Assembly: GCF_036370855.1 (NCBI RefSeq)
Contig: NC_088108.1
Span: 10,563,448 to 10,627,447 of the forward strand
Length of the DNA: 64,000 bases
Origin: Dromaius novaehollandiae
Lineage: Eukaryota; Chordata; Aves; Casuariiformes; Dromaiidae
Reading direction: 5' to 3'
The position numbers and the translations under genes are program-made. Below, one piece after another: positions 22,978 through 33,976 of the stretch (the stretch's first letter is position 1; the number at the start of each line of letters is the position of its first letter). The notes under the pieces were generated by a model, which worked only from the letters and a program-made list of their open reading frames with translations, made no database searches and had not been told where the DNA came from.

Positions 22978-23063
22978 CGGCCGCGCTCCTCCCCGTGGGC
23001 GGCGGCGGCGGGGCCGCGGCGATTTAGGCGGCGGCGGCGGCGCGGCGCGGCGCCGGGCGCGGG

Positions 23064-23493
23064 ATGGCGGCGCGGCTGGTGCTGGGCGCGCTGCTGTGCG
23101 CGGCGGCGGCGCCACCGGGCCCCCGCGGGGCGGCCGCGGCGGTGTGGACGGCCTGGGTGAACGTGTCGTGGGAGGGCGGCGCGGGCGGCAACCGGAGCGG
23201 CTGGGAGGCGAGCGAGAGCGGCCTGTACGGGCAGGACTCGCCGCTGCAGGGGGTCGAGGGGGTGCTGGTGCTGCCCGACGGCCGCGACGCCTTCAACGCC
23301 TGCAGCGCCCTCACCAACTTCAGCGGGGCCCCCCCCGGCGGCGGCGGGACGGACTGGCTCGCCCTCATCCAGCGCGGCGGCGGCTGCACCTTCGCCGAGA
23401 AGATCCGGCTGGCAGCGGCGCGCGGCGCCGCCGCCGCCGTCATCTACAACTACCGCGGCACCGGCAACGACGTGCTGCCCATGTCCCACGCCG
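23064..23493 (+). CDS. RNF128: RNF128 (GRAIL) long-isoform first coding exon: signal peptide and PA-domain half
   Basis: ATG in context GCGGGATGG opens 143 codons plus one base, ending GCCG|GTGAGC. Residues 1-26 are an alanine/leucine-rich signal peptide (RLVLGALLCAAAA). Then come sequons at 33, 43 and 85, SGLYGQDSPL (52-61), AFNACSALTNF (77-86) and WLALIQRGGGCTFAEKIRLA (98-117), followed by AAVIYNY and PMSHA. This is the family's PA-domain core, which binds luminal parts of membrane substrates. It matches the first exon of the main human GRAIL isoform (428 aa; here 405 aa predicted). It ends in the same phase as the first exon at 6789 and uses the same next exon. The exon is extremely GC-rich, whereas the shared exons are near 45% GC. 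Confidence 0.95.
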
Positions 23494-23658
23494 GTGAGCC
23501 GCGCGGCGGGCGGGCGGGCCGCGGTCTCCGTCCCCGCGGCCCAGCGCCTTCGGGGCCGCTCGGCGCGCAGGCTGCCGCCGGGAGCCCCGCGGGCAGCCCG
23601 GGCCGCGCCGCCGCGGCAGCCCCTGCCCCTCCCGGAGGCAGCGAGCGGCAGCATCGGC

Positions 23659-23690
23659 GGGGCTGGGGCTGGGGCTGGGGCTGGGGTGGG
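23659..23690 (+). repeat. (GGGGCT)4 hexanucleotide array, G-quadruplex type
   Basis: Four GGGGCT units then GGGGTGGG, about 165 bp inside the long-isoform intron. Five G-runs of at least three bases with short spacers satisfy the usual intramolecular G-quadruplex pattern on the RNA-like strand. Confidence 0.8.
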
Positions 23691-26600
23691 AGCGGGGCGT
23701 GGGGACGGGCCCCGCTTTGCCTTCCGCCCGGGAGGAGGGGAGACCCGCCGAGGAGCTCCCAGACTTCTGCCGTGAGCGGGCTTTGGACGGGGGGAGTCCC
23801 AAAGACCGGCAGCACAGCCTTCCCTTTTGTCTGACTGGTGCCAGCTGTGAGAAGCGGGCATGCCTGGGATTCGCCTCTAGCTAGTGTAGTGCGTGTTAAA
23901 TACAGTCAGCTTTGATGCTGAACAAGAGGCTGGAGTTGCTTTGACTTGCCTGCTGTGCCAGTATTAGCACAAGAAAGAGCTTCTGCTTCAGCTAGTCAGC
24001 CTTGCACGTTCAAGGTGCTGCTGTTGTTGAATTTTCTTTGATTAATGGGTAACAAAGTTCGATAGCTGAGAAAGCTATTATGGGCTGAAATAGGGCAGGA
24101 GCTGCCTGAGTTTTTGGGCCTGGGTGGTCTGGGCGCTGGCTGCGGGTGTGTGGGGGTGAAGGCTGAACTGGTGGCTCTGGCCACAGCTTGTTTGGGTTTC
24201 CAGCACATCTATCTACCTTTGCCTGCTGGTTTATGCTGGGCTTTTTTTCTTTTTTTTAAAGCCAATAAAGATTGTATGTTAGATAGTGGCTCTGAAATAG
24301 GCTGTTTTCCCCACACTTGGACACAGGCCTTTTTCCCAGGTCCCACACACTAACCAACTCCGAAATAGGCAGAGTAGGGGACTGATTTGCTCTTCCAAAG
24401 GTCATTTTGGCCAGGCAAAGTGCTGTTTCCAGTGTGAGTGGCTAAAGCCCCTTTAAAGGGTATTTCTATTTTGCAGTGCCTGACGGAGTTTCTAGTCTCT
24501 TGCTGTAAAAAGCTTCCTACTTGCCAGCAGTGGTTTTTTTCCCAAACTGTCCATCTGTCAAATGAAGAATGAGGTTTGGCTGTGTTTCAAGCTAATGCTT
24601 CCTGAGAAATAGTCCACAGCTGAGAGGTGTATGGCTGACTTTTAATATAAAGAATAGGGCCCCTGTTTGTGATGGGGCAAAATGAACTTTTTTGATAGCC
24701 CTGTCCAGTCCTTGGCTGTTGGATTGATGTGCGCACACCTAGTGTATCTGTGTTTTGCTAAGCGGCAATGCTTTGGGAAGCCAGGTCTTGACAGAAGTAG
24801 GACAGTGAGAATGAATAGTGAGTCATTGTAAACCTTGGACTGATTTGAAAAATAATTATATGCTTACAGCCATACATCCTACACCGGGTGAGAAGGACTT
24901 CTGTCTGTTAGAAGCAGAGATAAGTGAGACAAAGGAAACAGTAGATGGCTCTTGAGGTTCGTTGCATGTGATCTTAATGAGCAGTTTGACTCTGTGCTCA
25001 GCTTTAAGAATTTAAAACATACAATCTGGATAGGCTCTGACCCATGAGGTAGAGCTTTCTTATGTAATAAAATGCTGTTGCGACCTGGCTATTGCTGGTC
25101 AAGTCCCTCCTGCTGAACTGACAGTGGCGTCTCTGCCTGAGCCCTGTTCATTGTATGACTCTGTAATCCAGCAGCTCTGGGAGAGGAGCTCTCTGCACGC
25201 TGCTGAACCCCTTCTGGAAGAGTAGGTTTATGTACCCCCGGCTGCTTAGCCAGCTGGGCCAGGGGGAGACTTACAGCGTCTTTCTTAAGCTTCCTAGAAG
25301 CCTCCCCTTGTTGAAGGGAGCCATCTGTTCTCTGCAGGGTCTGTTCAGAGCTGCCTGCCTTCCCATGCTGTCCTTAAGCTTTATGCTAGGGGACTGATGT
25401 TCTGATGGCTCTAGCTGTCCTCATCATCCTACTTGTTTGGCTGCAGCCCCAAGGACATGTTGAAACTTCCCAGCCAAAGCATTAATAAAAAGGAGAGGGA
25501 CTTCTGGAAGACGATGGAATGAGCAGTTTGACAGAAATCATCTGCATGACTCCTTACCATGTCCTAGCACAACTATGGGGCTAAACTTGTTGCTGCTGTT
25601 CCCATTCCTTGTCCTTTGTTTTTGTCCATTATTGTCTCTCCTGTTACACCCTTGCTTTTCTCTCTTTCCTTGGACTTGTATCTCTCCCTGTTCTGTAGTG
25701 GACTTTTATGCCCCCTTCTCACTTCCTCCAACAGCAGTGCTCTTCCTCCTGCTTATGGTGCTTTACCTGAATGCTCTGCTCCGTTCCTTGCAGGAATGCA
25801 GAGCCTCTGTGGCCTGCAGTTCTCCAGTGAGACTTGACAGTTAAGGGCGTTCAACACACAGCGTGGCCAAGAGGAAGCAGGCTACGAGTAATCAGTCTTG
25901 CAAAGTGCAGGATTTTCCTTGTATAATGCTGACAAGGGGCACTGCCATAGTCTGAGCTCAAATGTAGGAGACAAGAGCAGGTCAGATCACCCTTCTCCGT
26001 ACTGCGCTGTCTCGGATACATCTCCCCTTCTGGCCTCTGATGGTGGCGCTGGATTCTCCAGCTTTTTCAGAGGCCGTGGGGAAGATGGCCCTTCTAAGGA
26101 AAGAACAGCTTTTGTGCAACTACAACTCCTGCTGTTTCTGTAATCTGCTAACAGTGAACTTGGTCTGTGTTTCCTAACCAGCTTCATTTCTCCTTCAATT
26201 GGGTCATCATATGCTGTGGAGTGAAACCGAACAAGCGCAAGCACTTCCTCTTAGCAGAGGCAGTGGGAAGTAGTGCGAGGCAGTGGTGCGGCTTTGCTGG
26301 GGTCAGGGGGAGCTGAGCCTCAGGGCTTGCCCTGCCTCCAGCTGTGCCGGGGTAATCCCCCTTCCAGCCTGTGCTCTGGCAGCCGGCATGTTCCTCCTCT
26401 CTGCAGCACGGAGTCGGAGCTCTCATCTGCCTAACAGAAAAGGAAAATCCGCGTTGGTGGGCTTTGGATGTATAGCACAATACGCTTGACTTTCTTTTCT
26501 TTGTGGAATTTCTGTAGCAACAGAACACCTAGGTTATTAGCAGAAGCTTATCTAGAAGTGTAGTGTGTGCTTTTCCATGGGTGTCAAGCTTAGCTTTTGA

Positions 26601-29600
26601 AGCAACTTTTTATTTAGAGACTCATGTGTCTGCACTTTGAAGTAGTGTTTGTCCTAGTCATCCTGCTTGAGACCTTTCTGCTGTTAAAGTTAGGATGTGT
26701 TCAGTCTGATCAATTCTCTATTGCTTATATCTGTCCTATGTGTGGAAACTTTTTGGTATGCCAACTTACTAAAAAAAGGTGTCAAAACAGCAGAATACAA
26801 TAAATAGCCAAATCAGATATGATCAAATCCTGCTTAATCCCCTCTAACATGTAGAATGTCAAGCATCTAACAGAGTCCAAAGTAATATTTGCTTAGTAAT
26901 TTTATAAGCACAAAACCTTATCAATTAGCAAACTTTAGTTTTAATTGTGCTCATTTTAAGAAGATGGTACCTCTCTGTGGCAGGCTGAACAGAGTTTCAA
27001 AGTACAGTTCTGTGTGCATATAATTGTACCTCTCTAATCTATATTGACCTTCTGAAAAAGGCATTTGATTGGAGAAAAAAAGTGTGTGTGTGTTGGGGGG
27101 AGGAAAAAGTGCACAGCAAGAGTTGGTTTGTTTTAAAGGTGGACCTTGACTTAATGCTGTTGGGCGGTTTTGGTGTCAGGGTACACGAATAGCTATGGAA
27201 GGTTCTTCAGTGTTACGTGTATCTCTAAAGGTGGCAAAGAAGGATTCCTTGCAGGTCGGCAAGTGGCTGGGATAATTTCTTTTGTTGCCCTCCTCTGGTG
27301 CCTTGAGCGAGCCAGCACCTCGTCCGCGGGGGCTGTGCCCTGGGGGAACGCAGCGGGATAATTCTGACTAGAAAGCAACAGTAGCAGTGTCCCAGGCTGA
27401 CAAGATTAAGAAATGAGGACCTGATTCCAGTCTAAACTTGCATCAATGCGTGAAAGGGTTACGCAAAGGTTAAATATGCAGCACTGCCACTTAAAACTTG
27501 TTCTGCAGGAATTCCAGAAAGGTGAAGACTAATAAGCATATGCCTAGAGGAAACAGCATATGGCAAGAAGTGTAATTGTGCTCCACTCAAACTTTGTATG
27601 AAGCGTGATCCTTAGAAACAAGATAAAACTGTCATGATATTAAAAGGCTGATGTGACCTGTAAAACTGGTCCTGTGAAAGCAAAGCATTGAGACAAAGTG
27701 GTAATCCCAAGGCAGGCTGTGCTTTGTAAATGTTGTATAAACAAATGTCCGCCTCTCCTTCACAGTGAGTGAAGGCTTGCGCTGAGTACATCCAGGGTGA
27801 GGAATGAAGATGCATTTTCTAAAACTGTTGCTCTCATGTCCCCTGACCATGGCTGGATGCATTTCTGAAGATTACTTAGCCCTTCCTACCAGCAGGACCT
27901 TATTCAGAAAGAACTTGAATGGATCCATTGTGCCTGGATTGAATTTCTGTGGTACCTTGAGTTTGCATCACTCTGTAGCTAAGAATAGCTATCTGACATG
28001 TATTTATTGTAACTTTGCCTTTGCTGTGTGCTCCATTTGGTTCTCCTGGCTCCCTGGTATAACTACTTAGAGTAAACTAATGTCACAGCTACACTGGCAT
28101 TCAGGTAACTGAACATGGTACACTGATGTGTCTGGCTGATGGTCCTAATCTCACAGCAAGGGGCATGGTGGGGGTATGGTGGCCAGTTAGGGCTGCCCTC
28201 AGAATAGACCAGTCCATGCTGCTGGACAGCTGCTGATCCCTGACCTTGCTTGTTTAGGTCTAGCTTAGGTACCTCTGCCATGGAAGACTGCAGGTTAGGT
28301 ACCAGCCCTGAAGCAGACTGGAACAAGTGCCCTTGTTCTTTGGGTTTGTTGAGCTGCTGAAACATGAAAGGATGAATTAAAATCTAAGTGGCAGCTGTGG
28401 TAGCAGAGGCTTCATTGTGGGGCACGCGCAACCCTACAGCAGTGATGGTGTGTGTTTGCCTCCGGGCTTGAATGTGCCAAAGAGCAAACAGTGGTGAACC
28501 TGTAGTTGGGCTCAGCGCCGTCCGAGTGTATCAATGTGACCTGTCTCTTTGCAGACTGTTGCCTTGTGCTTTACACTGTGCTGACTTGCGTTATTTTACC
28601 ATTAGCTTTCTCAAACTTGTTTCCAGTGAGTGCTTGGCTGCTGCCAGTGTGTTGAAAGAGAGGAGTGTTAACTGTGGACTCAATCTCATTTGCTAGAAGG
28701 AAAGATGAAACTTTAATCATGCAAGTGCCACTGATGAAAAAGCATGAATAAGATCTATAGGACAGCTCTCTTCACATCTCAGTGCCCTTAAGAGTACTGT
28801 CTTGGCTGATATGTTTCATGTTTTCTCTGATTTCATGTTTTAAATGCTCTAAGAAATGGGACCTGGTAGCATTTATGTAAATGTCTTGAAAAGGCTCAGA
28901 AGGAAAAGGGCTGGCAATTGTTGGATTCATCTGGCAGATGATCACTTTTAACACTACTTAAACCAAAGAGAATGCAGGTGGATTTCCAGCTCCAGAATAC
29001 ACTTGGAACCCATGGAAACTCATGTCATGTAAAACCACATTTGGTCTTGACATGCTCCTATTAAACACCCAAACTGTTTGGTAAAAGTTTTCCATGCTTA
29101 CTAGTGTGTTACTTGCTAATAACTGCTGTGTGTCTGCTCTGAAGGCCAACCTGCAAAACAGTCTCCCTAAACAAACAAGGGTAGCAGTATATGTACTTAT
29201 TGCTGCCATGCTGGACCAAGCTTCCAGCTCCTAATGATTAAGACAAGTCTTTTATCTTCACAACTTGAGGTGTAACTCTGCAGATAATATAGCAAGTATT
29301 GTTCAGACAGAATTTCTTACTTGGTAGAGTAGAAATGTGAAGGCTTCATGTCTGAGCATTGGACTGAGGAAAAGATGAGTCACTAGCTACAGTTGGGGTG
29401 GGATCCTGTTAACCAGAGATTAGCGTTCCCTCTTGCAGTCCTGTTAATAAATGGTACACTATTGTACACTATGGTGTACATAGTGGTGTAAATGGTACAC
29501 TAAATGGCAGGCAAAGGCAGGTATGTGCTTCCAGGCAAAGACTGTGCTGTGGAGGTAAACTCTCCAAGACAGTTTCTTCTTTGGCCCAATGTCATTACCT

Positions 29601-32600
29601 GTCAGGAAGTTTCTGCTCTTCCCTCTCTTCTGTCCCCACCATCTTAGGATCTTCTAAGGCTTTCTCTCATCTTTAAAGGGAAGGGGTATTACAGAAAAAA
29701 TGTACTTATTTTTCTTTTAGAAGCTCTTGCTATTGCTGCCCACTCATGAGTACTCCTGCCAATTTCTGCCACATTTTTCCAGTGTCTTGCTCTGCATGTT
29801 TAACTGTGAAGTTTGAAAGAGTTGTATGATGAGGAGGAGGAGATCAAGCATAGTGTCAACTGCCATGTAAAGCAAGCTGAAAATGGATTTCATTAAATGT
29901 AGATCATAGTGCGAGCAAGAAAATATTTTAATCAAAAAGCTGGGGTGGAGAGGGTGTGTTGCTTTAAATACTGGATAGTAGCCTGGAAGTCAGTAATTCT
30001 TTTATCTTTGCTCCAGGTAATATTTGAGGTGGGGAAGAGAGGAGTACAAAGCAGGAGTAGGAGAGGGAAGGGAGAGGACTACCTACATATCAGCTTATCC
30101 AGGCTGAAACTGCTCCTGGAACTATGCCTTCAGTTGCCCTTCCCTCTTGCAAAGGGAAGAGCTTGTCACATGGTGGGTAGGGCATGAGGATGAAACTTCC
30201 TCTAACGGTGCCTACGGTTGAGGGTGAGTGCTGGGATAGTGCTCTTCAATCAGATCTGCACCTGCAGAGCCTTGCCCTTGTGCGTGTGGATGAGAGCTGC
30301 CATAATTTTTTTGTAAACTTTGCACTGTTTAGTAGAGCAGAGCTAGAATGCAGGCTTCGTGGTTTCACAGCACTTCTCTGAAGCCAGGTGAAAACCTTTT
30401 GTCTGTAGCATAATGGCACGATGCTGCGACAGTGGATTTTGTGTACTGTACAGTGCCAGCCTCTCCTTCAGAGGAATTGCATCGGGTCCATAATACAGGC
30501 TCAGTGTGTGTACACCGTTAGTTTATTTTCTTTTCTGCTGTAACAGACACCAAACAAACTGGCACAATTGTTAAGTACCAGAAATCCCATACCTGTTACT
30601 ATTTCAGTACAGTGATATAAGCAGTATTCAAGATATTTCAGGTCTAAAAAAAAAAGTAAGAAATAAGACAGTATAACAAACATGCTGCTTGTAGTATTAG
30701 CACATCTGGCTGTTTTGACATGCAAGGAATTGTTTGGAGAGTCAACTGACAATGGCGTCCAATATGATCTTTCTTTTTAAAATACAGGACATGCTGGATT
30801 GATCTCTTAGTAGCTTTTTGTTAATGTTCTGGGTTGGAGAGGTGTCTAGATGACTAATGAAAGCTGGGGAAATACTAGCCCCTTCTGACTAAGATTGAAG
30901 GCACAGCTATTTCTGTGTTGCAAACACTGTATCATGTAGATAAAGACAAAGATCCAGCCACTGTCTTGACCCACTGCAGGATTTCTGTAAGTATTTCATC
31001 TCCCCAGAGTCTTCAGATAGTGATTTTGCTGGTGATAAGGAGAGCTTTTCTTTGGGAATTTACACTCAATTCAAAGTCAGCTTTTTGCTTTTCTGTTTAT
31101 ATGTGAAACAACTGAAATCAAAAGTTTTTTTTCCCCTCCCCCTTCCCACGAGCACAGGGCTTACATGGTGGTCAGCTAGGGTTTTAAAGTGCTGGAAAAA
31201 AGAGTGGTGATGGGTTATTGCCATGGCACTTTGAACAGTTCTTGTGCGACTGCATTCTCTAAAGATTTCTCTGCAAGATAATGCAAGCTCTTTAAAAGAA
31301 AAATCCTTCTTCCTGTAGTATTCTGACAGGTTGTAGTCTGCTGTAGCAGCATGCCTGTGGCCTTTACTCGTTTAATAATTGTGTCCTTCATTTCTCTGTC
31401 CTCTTAAAACAATGATAGAAAACAGTTAATTGGTCCTCTTCTGAATTGCTTTTTAACTTCTTTGTTAAAAAAAAAAAAAAAGCGATCCTTTTTCTTTTTT
31501 AATACAATTCACTGTGCCACTGCACTGTTAAATGACTTCCGATCAGCTAGCTGTCAGAAAGCCCCTTCTGCATGCAGAAATGCAACGCTTAACTTTTGGA
31601 TAGCGTTACTGTACTGTTTTCTTCCTCCTCCTTAGAGTGACTTGCTTAAAACTGTTTACCTTACATATTTAAAAGCAGTTGCATCCTAAGGAAAATTGAA
31701 TGTTAGTTGGATGTAGGGTTAAAATATTACTGAAAGTGAATACATTTAACATATTTTTGAGATAATAGCAAACTTGGTCTTGGTGGTGATATGGCCGAGT
31801 GCAGGTTTAGGCAAGCCCCGGGGGAGGCTGGGCTTGCTCCCTGGGGAGTGGAAGCCTGGGCTTCTGCCGCTGCTCATTTGGCAGTTGCACAAGACACTCT
31901 CTGTATGAAGTGAAATACTGTCACTGGACACCTAAAATTTGGCGCCACTTAAACGCGGTACAAAACTTCTGACTTCCATGAAGGGGTGAACACTATTGAG
32001 TCTGAAATTTTTGAGTTTGGGGGGGAGATGAGGGGGAATCCTAGTTTGTTTGTTTGTTTTTTTTCTTGTTCCAAAGTTAATTATTATATAGTTTTAATAA
32101 TTTCTTTCTTCAAAATGCCTGAAAAACAACTGCCTTCCTAAAATGTTTTTCACCAAACTGCATTGTAATTAGGTTCACTCCCAAAGGGAGTGGGAGGGGG
32201 TTTCCCCTTTGGGATGGGAAAGGGTCCCATCAGGCTATTTTACAGCCTTCTCTTGGTAAATGATAGAAGAAACATTACAGGGGTCTGGCCTTTGCTGTAC
32301 AAGGAAAGCTGCACTTGAAGATTTACCGAACTTGCCCCAGGTTACACTTACATCTTTAAACTGAAATGAAAGGGGCTTTTGTGGTTTAATTTAAGCTGAA
32401 TTTGGTTAATTAAAACAAGTTTAAACAATGCAAAACAGTTCCAATGCTGAGCTTTATCTGAACAAGCTGAGAAACCAATTTTAAGTGAGGTTGGTGGGGC
32501 TGACTTGAACTGCAGGTTCTTGAGTTAGCTCCAGTGATGTGCAAAATGGTCAAACAACTGGAAGTTAATTATTCACCACAAAAGGCTTTGCCAGTGTCTC

Positions 32601-33942
32601 AGGTTTGACAAACATATACTGCATTTGTCAGTGTTACCTTGATTATTGCACAGAAAATGTTAAATATTTCTCTTAGATTGAATTATGCTCTCTGTGGCAT
32701 TGATACTGAAGAGTAACAGCACTAGTATGTTCTTAGTCAGCTGTGGAAGAAGAAGATATGGGCAGAGATGGCAAATGTCATAAATGTCATTTTTTTTTAA
32801 TATTGGTTGCCAGTATATTAGACCTTAAAATGTGCTGCTGCAGAAGGTAGCATGCAATGGCAGGAGCAGGCATCGCGGTTAGCAGGCTCAGCCAGTGCTG
32901 GTTTCCTGGTTATGGAACTCAGGTGGTGAATAAGAAATGTGGGAATGAAACAAAGGTTCCTTAAATTCAAATGCCAAAAAGTTTCTTTAAAGTAAACTTC
33001 TTTTCAGGCAGTTAATTAGCTGAGGAACTTAAAATATGTCCTTAATGACATGAAGGGTTTTGGTAACACAGCAAAGATGTTAATTACTGGAGGTTCTCCC
33101 TTTTCTCCCTTTTCCTGATTGTGCTTCACTTTTAATAAATACGCAGAATGAAATACGTAATGCAATTCACCCTGGAGAGCACATTGCTATAACAACACCC
33201 TCTTCTCCTAAGGGGAAAGATTTGCCTACCAAAGCTGCCTCAGAAGGGATGGTCATTATGAAAGCAGGAATGGGTGAAGTTTAGACAGAAGACTGCTTAT
33301 TTTGATGTGCTGATGCAGTAAGTGGCTCTCAGCTGGAAATGCAGGACATTAGGACTAAATTTTACTTATGGTAAATTAGGTAGTATTCAGCTTTCATCCT
33401 GGGTGAGGAAATCTGCCTGTTATGTTTGTTTACACAAATACCTAGCAGCTGTTCTTGAAGGGCTGTCATGGCCTTCCCATGCTGGTGGCCTCCCCAGTAG
33501 CATATATTTCAAGTCAAAAACATGAGCAAATTCAGTGATGCCCATTACAAAGTCTCTCTCATAGGCAGAACTTCCCTTTAAGGCTGCATACCACCTGGGC
33601 TGCTGGTAGCTCCCTTCCAAAGTGGGGTTTTTTTTTTTTCTCTCTTTCTGAATCACAGCAAGGGCTTTAACAGCAGTGAGTCTTTGGGGCTGTGCAGAAA
33701 ACCACTAGCTGCATAACTGATAATTACCACAAAACCCGGTGCACTCCATCCCTTAATCTCAGCTCCTCTTTTGCTGTGTAATTCCATTTCACTTCATAAA
33801 CTTCCCAGACCACCTGGAAGCTGTACCACAGCTACCTGAAAGGATGAATAACCTTAACAGGCCCCAACAGAGAAGTGAGAAAGGAGTGCTCATTACTGCC
33901 TATTGATCAATATCTGCAGAAAGCCTGGTTCTGTTTTCATTT

Positions 33943-33976
33943 AAAACAAAACAAAACAAAAAACAAAACAAAAAAA
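33943..33976 (+). repeat. AAAAC simple repeat
   Basis: About six AAAAC/AAAAAAC units in the intron. It could be the decayed tail of a retroposed sequence, but no source element is recognisable on its 5' side. Confidence 0.65.

Larger units (their letters stand above)
22323..23063 (+). promoter_or_regulatory. RNF128: CpG-island promoter and 5' leader of the long RNF128 isoform
   Basis: Very GC- and CpG-rich DNA (rising from about 22.4 kb and densest at 22.84-23.06 kb) immediately before the ATG at 23064. No TATA box is apparent, as expected for a CpG-island promoter. The segment contains a degenerate minisatellite, a (GGC)13 run and a G13 run. The exact start site cannot be placed, and part of the GGC-rich stretch may be 5' UTR. 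The island continues through the exon into about 23.76 kb. Confidence 0.75.

Noticed and set aside
23064-23834. 256-codon plus-strand frame read as a single-exon gene
   Set aside because: It is RNF128 exon 1 read past its GTGAGC donor into the GC-rich intron; homology ends exactly at 23493.
22323-23861. 512-codon open frame on the minus strand across the RNF128 CpG island
   Set aside because: Very GC-rich DNA has few stop codons; the frame is antisense to a confirmed exon and consists of low-complexity P/A/R/G sequence with minisatellite units.
25575-25844. 89-codon leucine/phenylalanine-rich frame resembling a membrane protein
   Set aside because: Derived from a C/T-rich tract; two frames look equally hydrophobic, so it reflects base composition.
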